9,486 nucleotides of DNA from Candidatus Omnitrophota bacterium. Lineage in GTDB: Bacteria > Omnitrophota > Gorgyraeia > Zapsychrales > Fredricksoniimonadaceae. This document shows, one piece after another, positions 8,301 through 9,486 of the stretch. The notes beneath the pieces were generated by a model, which saw nothing but the letters and a program-made list of their open reading frames with translations, was not told the DNA's origin and did not search any database. The first letter of the stretch is position 1; each line of letters starts with the position of its first letter. The stretch lies in contig JACQQW010000001.1 of the NCBI GenBank assembly GCA_016206745.1, positions 1-9,486 of the forward strand. Direction: 5' to 3'. A program made the translations under genes and the position numbers.

Positions 8301-9165
8301 GATTGCCTTGGAAGAGGGAATCATCCCGATGGTTGAACCGGAGGTCCTGTTTGATGGAGATGTAAGCATCGAACAAGTTTATGCCATCACGGATGAGGTG
8401 TTGAGGACCACCTTTGAAGAACTTGAGAGACAAGGTGTCGACCCGCGTCATATCATTCTTAAGCCCAATATGACGGCTAGCGGTTATAAGCAAGCTAAGG
8501 ACAAACGTGCTGATAGTAAGAAGGTGGCTGAAATGACCACCAGGGTATTGATTAAACATGTGCCGGCGGCATTAGCTAATATTAACTTTTTATCTGGAGG
8601 GCAGCCGGGCAGCGAGGCAACTGAAAACTTGCATGAGATTAATCTGCTTCTCCAGGATCCTGAGAGGTTGGAAAAAGTTGTACGTCAAGCCCATGATGAA
8701 TTAATTGCAGAAGCTAACAGAAAAAGAGCTAATGAAGTGGCTTTATTAAATGCGGCACCTTGGAATGTCGGGTATTCGTATGGGCGTGAATTTCAAGGTG
8801 AACCGCAAAGGATATGGAACGGTAATCATGCAAATGTTGCACCAGCTCAAAAGGAATTCGCTAGAAGAGGAGACTCTATACTGGCTGCTCGAGTGGCGCA
8901 ATTAGAAGCCGTTGGAGCTGATAGGGCGGCGGTGTCGGTGGCAGAGAGAAGAGAAAGAGAAGGTGGTATCAACTTCGATCCGGCGATGTACAGCATTAAG
9001 ATCAAGCGCGATCGTAATGGCGTTCCGCTTACTGTGGACCAGCAGCCCATCGGCAGGATCAATGTCCTGGGGTTTAGGGGTATCATTAGGGCGATAGCGC
9101 CTGCGAATCTGCCATTGATACTGGGTATGACTCAACCATTGCAGAAGATAGCGATGAATCGTTAA
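2215..9165 (+). CDS. Giant exported multi-enzyme fusion: permuted triosephosphate isomerase, GAPDH-like domain, class I fructose-bisphosphate aldolase
   Basis: A 2316-residue protein in one uninterrupted frame. A Sec signal peptide (1-29: short K/R n-region, hydrophobic core, AYA-A cleavage site) predicts export. Domains in order: lineage-type N-terminal module (30-342), linker, circularly permuted triosephosphate isomerase (396-674), helix, Pro/Thr linker and beta-rich segment (675-889), GAPDH-like domain (890-1288), unassigned region (1289-1848), class I aldolase (1849-2225) and C-terminal module (2250-2316). Together these would convert fructose-1,6-bisphosphate to trioses and on to 1,3-bisphosphoglycerate. 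Isomerase and aldolase catalytic residues are intact; the GAPDH cofactor site is altered. It has its own promoter and terminator, so it is probably a single-gene transcript, and a paralogue starts just downstream. Domain identities are secure; export, activity and physiological role are inference. An alternative is a surface or adhesive protein built from enzyme folds. Confidence 0.92.
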   Translation: MKFFNRLLAPWIVLSLIATFVLPPTGAYAAGATVLNLPAPGKMVPLSDKFVPAMVKGLTLYPHNPLKFDFIIDTGDARVQGDALRAESAKMIKYFLAALTVPEKDVWVNLSPYEKDRIIANGLGQTEMGRDMLAQDYVLKQLTASLIYPENQLGKAFWNKVYQRAQKKYGTTQIPVNTFNKVWILPDHATIYEHNGTAFITENKLKVMLEQDYLALQKNTVNRKNDVNALGSQIIRETVLPELEKEVNTGKNFAQLRQIANAVVLATWYKMNLKQSLLGQLYANQNKVAGVDVQDKNVKMKIYDQYLQAFKKGVYNYIKEDIDPVTNQTVPRKYFSGGEHLIYTPGVNLAMTSTIDSAQVSGIDAAVVSWDAAEIVPGANTTPSPSKVTDAAMVAKDVSVLGQLGYFVTGQQGRQSGKTSIPSLIGEGMRGVIISHSEVIEAAETEGISRETANQNFARQVEIAFENDLLQDIIVAVGENKPERDAGIDSVKAIIKRDVMARISLVKTILKQGNNAKRLLIAYEPVWAIGSGQTPATPEQAQEIASYIRTIIEEDEDLGVEVAREVRILYGGAASGSNAANFMAQKDIDGLLVGSQSLTVERAKPILDALQKAEVKDGRIPYFGANWKTDEVNKSFFLAFGKLFKEYDPTRINIGVAPSEDQIGSLVDKLKVMGATREQQLNYNQAAMKQFAQRFKATAVKQEDAILTAIGRLAGVDREAMTVRRTLTTSSQPAPPTTVIDPDGTVKLWDKDDTIHVSEGFSPEDRTSLILVPTERGRVAHQMTVIFPGEADLDARALGRQLNSSGVSVRDMEVSQALQPGDKIVIDARSASFKKNDGITQVDLTFWYDLGTEVDGDLKEDNKLIIHGLKALRGSQQEPSRAFQPTPKGLSKNLFINGARGRVGSLLVRQWLLAGPDSGINLVLGNGVRSADAMIQILQQDSVHGAIVVRGRVVNGLKDKYKQGKEKGIDYLEITFNGHTYNRIYFLNDRRDYSKLPLADFDVDIAVDAIVNGETWDNLDKYIQAGAIRVVHTSPAKVDPKKSGKKAFALQLGVSEHEFNGQTICHTGSCTTYSATEPENALMQEGGMEAKEQRDLYEKYAQALNETPELTSDLETVTMKAVTNHAATGSDNTVDTSKRPSAMKGIRRETSGASVALLELLPELKGKPVHVHALRVPVANMSITDVTKTVNVNEGQTLTVEDVKQRFIEASKMPLFQGKLRVIEGGFNSRQLLGSSAAAVVLLDSIEVVKVNGTRNKYMIHYKSWYDNEWGFTARVWDTILAVADDMVLNPPQADTVAELLAEIDHINGKYPDGVISVSAPKGIMQVEVNDRHAFTAEYGLLDYLVKEAQFNPNEEVKRVAQQIIRQAANSLNIHSASRHNVQNGLVVFNPGTGSGSNYMAMQQIFAEARDMNTVPVINMNPADRRVERGQDTLTPELDGVPQEAEKPGLEDYEPGYVPATMAAAYAAAIKESYTGLVFFNLDKLDVNPDNFTPAKKYEGASGYEKLRKESLQNALEDAQDRILKAAKAGVYNYQVDLTPVLTYGQEYADITRTRLSFVIEAGVALTKFVRDLEDQIGFLSQPLSISFTFAEGKVADAEIDGVKGAIEKELNRQELEPPTSFGEHTPQSDPKAVQYAVLQGVVAQQQDIRIGRLRHDMINFIYGLIYKTELATQRTKDRIKANGLSAAGQRYSRNKAAWLKALALGRKQGKSLDEIFDLIFTGSILTGSDIQGLNSEEKGHLDKLMEFVFRAFRADIFNFRDETTALSVSTNAKNQIIATANGQGNANKVNKVLNAGFRHDPKKPVQPKPGRTTHDKYQKYYQEVAGKVKEYQEPAVEFHLGTYGVGPEQLDARLRELADRHIANLATRMGEIGILAADESDGTLKRRFDANRIPWTTENVHAYREMLFTTPGLEKFVSGVIIYEKTLTEQTDLVQKSLINRGIAVILKTDNGLQPLYKDSKEQISSWDLSKKEDQEALRARLRLGKSLGVTGSKYRTVIELTDNDGKFRPPSPEVIRNSAFTQATQARIALEEGIIPMVEPEVLFDGDVSIEQVYAITDEVLRTTFEELERQGVDPRHIILKPNMTASGYKQAKDKRADSKKVAEMTTRVLIKHVPAALANINFLSGGQPGSEATENLHEINLLLQDPERLEKVVRQAHDELIAEANRKRANEVALLNAAPWNVGYSYGREFQGEPQRIWNGNHANVAPAQKEFARRGDSILAARVAQLEAVGADRAAVSVAERREREGGINFDPAMYSIKIKRDRNGVPLTVDQQPIGRINVLGFRGIIRAIAPANLPLILGMTQPLQKIAMNR
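2302..3240 (+). other. N-terminal module shared with the downstream paralogue (residues 30-342)
   Basis: An uncharacterised, mostly helical module starting VLNLPAPGKMVPLSDKF and ending near PRKYFSGGEHL. Its first 36 residues (from V34) match the start of the next gene at 27 of 36 positions, counted by eye. From memory, similar modules head many large exported proteins in Omnitrophota assemblies, but this could not be searched. No catalytic motif is recognisable. It may serve export, surface anchoring or assembly; that is inference. Confidence 0.6.
3400..4236 (+). other. Circularly permuted triosephosphate isomerase domain (residues 396-674)
   Basis: Interconverts dihydroxyacetone phosphate and glyceraldehyde-3-phosphate. 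Motifs occur in the order beta3, beta4 (ISHSE, H436 and E438 matching H95 and E97), beta6 (AYEPVWAIGSG, E524 matching catalytic E165), beta7 (YGGAASGSN, 570-578), beta8 (DGLLVGSQSL, 589-598), and only then beta1 (GANWKTDE, N626 and K628 matching N11 and K13) and beta2 (INIGVAPSEDQ). Canonical enzymes begin with the NWK strand. The old C-terminal helix is joined to the old N-terminus by about ten residues, and the new ends fall between helix 2 and beta3. All catalytic residues are present. Differences are GHSERR changed to SHSEVI and a rewritten loop 3, the usual dimer-interface loop. Length is about 279 residues against about 250 normally. Confidence 0.9.
4237..4881 (+). other. Inter-domain helix, Pro/Thr linker and beta-rich segment (residues 675-889)
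   Basis: A helical stretch (about 676-725) is followed by a short Ser/Thr/Pro linker (TTSSQPAPPTT, about 728-738), then about 130 residues with alternating hydrophobic patterns suggesting beta strands (TSLILVPTERGR, HQMTVIFPG, DKIVIDARS, VDLTFWYDLG). No family is recognised. It may be a spacer or small beta domain between the isomerase and the dehydrogenase. Confidence 0.45.
4882..6078 (+). other. Glyceraldehyde-3-phosphate dehydrogenase-like domain (residues 890-1288)
   Basis: Canonical order is kept: nucleotide-binding start (LFINGARGRVGS), QQDSVHG, catalytic Cys1070 in TGSCTTYS, catalytic His1125 in TNHAATG, ETSGAS, RVPVANMSITDVT with the phosphate-contact Arg1175, and the near-C-terminal WYDNEWGF (1265-1272) including the nicotinamide-contact Asn1268. 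It should oxidise glyceraldehyde-3-phosphate with phosphate if a cofactor binds. Odd points: the usual NGFGRIGR reads NGARGRVGS, with an extra residue; the Asp that binds the adenosine ribose (INDP) is replaced by GNG; the Asn after CTT is Tyr; and Cys-His spacing is 55 rather than about 27 residues. The fold is secure; activity is uncertain. Confidence 0.88.
6079..7758 (+). other. Unassigned 560-residue region between GAPDH and aldolase domains
   Basis: No family is recognised with confidence. It contains a Gly-rich segment (VVFNPGTGSGSNYMAMQQ), an acidic linker (about 1445-1460), long amphipathic helices, and a KAGVYNY motif at 1528-1534 that echoes KKGVYNY at 311-317 of the N-terminal module. 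The last part (about 1785-1848) is Lys/Pro-rich and looks like a linker into the aldolase. The alternation of predicted strands and helices would allow another barrel or Rossmann-like enzyme, but no catalytic motif was found. Confidence 0.4.
7759..8889 (+). other. Class I fructose-1,6-bisphosphate aldolase domain (residues 1849-2225)
   Basis: Cleaves fructose-1,6-bisphosphate into dihydroxyacetone phosphate and glyceraldehyde-3-phosphate through a lysine Schiff base. Order and length (about 375 residues) match the animal/plant-type class I family. By comparison with rabbit muscle aldolase: D1879 in ILAADES (D33), K1949 (K107), K1995 and R1997 in SKYR (K146, R148), E2041 and E2043 in VEPE (E187, E189), Schiff-base K2083 in ILKPNM (K229), S2127 in FLSGGQ (S271), and R2191 in SYGRE (R303). 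All active-site positions checked are kept, so activity is likely if it folds outside the cytoplasm. The long C-terminal region with the terminal Tyr of muscle aldolase is missing. Confidence 0.95.
8962..9162 (+). other. C-terminal module of the giant protein (residues 2250-2316)
   Basis: After a charged helical spacer, the chain ends with about 67 residues starting GGINFDPAMYSIKIKRD, then GVPL, QQPIGRIN, GFRGII and LPLILGM. From memory, similar tails (GGI-D/N-x-NP, KRDGNGVPL, VTNLPLLLG) close many large exported Omnitrophota proteins; this was not verified. A constant tail on otherwise different exported proteins would fit a sorting or anchoring signal, but that is inference. Confidence 0.45.
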
Positions 9166-9201
9166 CAGGATTTATTGTCCCAGCTTGAGTAAAGCGAAGG
9201 T

Positions 9202-9247
9202 CTCTAAAGAACGGCCGTTCATGGATGGCCGTTCTTTAGAGGTTTTT
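9202..9247 (+). terminator. Intrinsic terminator after the giant gene
   Basis: A perfect 15-bp stem (CTCTAAAGAACGGCC at 9202-9216 with its reverse complement at 9227-9241), a 10-base loop, then G and five T. It lies 36 bases after the stop codon and 32 bases before the next start. The left arm plus loop start forms a nested 12-base palindrome GAACGGCCGTTC (9209-9220). Confidence 0.9.
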
Positions 9248-9267
9248 GCGGCGAATACCAACCAACA

Positions 9268-9272
9268 AGGAG
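9268..9272 (+). promoter_or_regulatory. Ribosome binding site AGGAG
   Basis: Seven bases before the ATG at 9280; it supports that start for the downstream exported paralogue. No separate promoter is obvious between the terminator and this site. Confidence 0.75.
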
Positions 9273-9279
9273 AAAAGGC

Positions 9280-9486
9280 ATGGTTTGTTTAAAACGTCTC
9301 CTGTCCCCCGTCATTGTTTTTTGTTTTACCGCCATTTTCATCGCCCAATCCTTCCCCCTATACGCAGCCCAAGGCAGCCTCCTGGACCTGCCTGAACCGG
9401 GAAAGATGATTGCCTTAAGCCCTAAATTTGTGCCGGCCATGGTTAAAGGCATCACCCTTTATCCGAATGATCCCCTTAAATTTGAT
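9280..9486 (+). CDS. Exported paralogue with the same N-terminal module (3' end outside window)
   Basis: The first 69 codons of a gene continuing past the window. It starts with a signal peptide (MVCLKRLL, hydrophobic core VIVFCFTAIFIAQ, then LYAA as the likely cleavage region) and continues LLDLPEPGKMIALSPKFVPAMVKG, then ITLYPNDPLKFD. This mature start aligns without gaps to the giant protein upstream (27 of 36 positions). The two genes are tandem, same strand, separated by 114 bases holding a terminator, so they arose by duplication of at least the N-terminal module. Total length and cargo domains cannot be seen; another large modular protein is the natural guess. Confidence 0.85.
   Translation, partial: MVCLKRLLSPVIVFCFTAIFIAQSFPLYAAQGSLLDLPEPGKMIALSPKFVPAMVKGITLYPNDPLKFD

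Overview
The window looks like part of a bacterial chromosome from the Candidatus Omnitrophota (formerly OP3) or a close PVC-superphylum relative. This rests mainly on the large exported protein at 2215-9165. Its N-terminal module and its C-terminal tail resemble, from memory, families common in predicted giant proteins of Omnitrophota metagenome assemblies. That recollection could not be checked here. Composition is moderate in GC, with an AT-rich intergenic promoter region. No tRNA, rRNA, CRISPR array, insertion sequence or phage gene was seen.

Layout. (1) 1-2055 is a compact signalling pair on the + strand. A 5'-truncated diguanylate cyclase (GGEEF domain) is followed after one base by a membrane protein with two transmembrane segments, a HAMP domain and a histidine-kinase dimerisation/phosphoacceptor domain, but no ATPase domain. 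(2) 2056-2214 is an AT-rich intergenic stretch with a good extended -10 promoter and a strong ribosome binding site. (3) 2215-9165 is one uninterrupted 2316-residue reading frame. It carries, in order, a signal peptide, a lineage-type N-terminal module, a circularly permuted triosephosphate isomerase, a linker/beta-rich segment, a divergent glyceraldehyde-3-phosphate dehydrogenase, about 560 unassigned residues, a class I fructose-bisphosphate aldolase and a short C-terminal module. (4) 9202-9247 is a strong intrinsic terminator. (5) From 9280 a second exported protein begins with the same N-terminal module and runs off the window, so this is a tandem paralogue locus.

How it fits together. 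The fused enzymes are three successive steps of lower glycolysis/gluconeogenesis: fructose-1,6-bisphosphate to dihydroxyacetone phosphate plus glyceraldehyde-3-phosphate, interconversion of the two trioses, and oxidation to 1,3-bisphosphoglycerate. Catalytic residues are kept in the isomerase and aldolase. The dehydrogenase keeps its Cys/His pair but its NAD-binding motif is altered. A predicted signal peptide puts the whole chain outside the cytoplasm, where sugar phosphates and NAD are not normally abundant. The main question is therefore whether this is an external metabolic machine (for example for substrates from lysed or attacked cells), a surface adhesin built from enzyme folds, or something else. 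The permuted isomerase and the exported three-enzyme fusion are the most notable findings.
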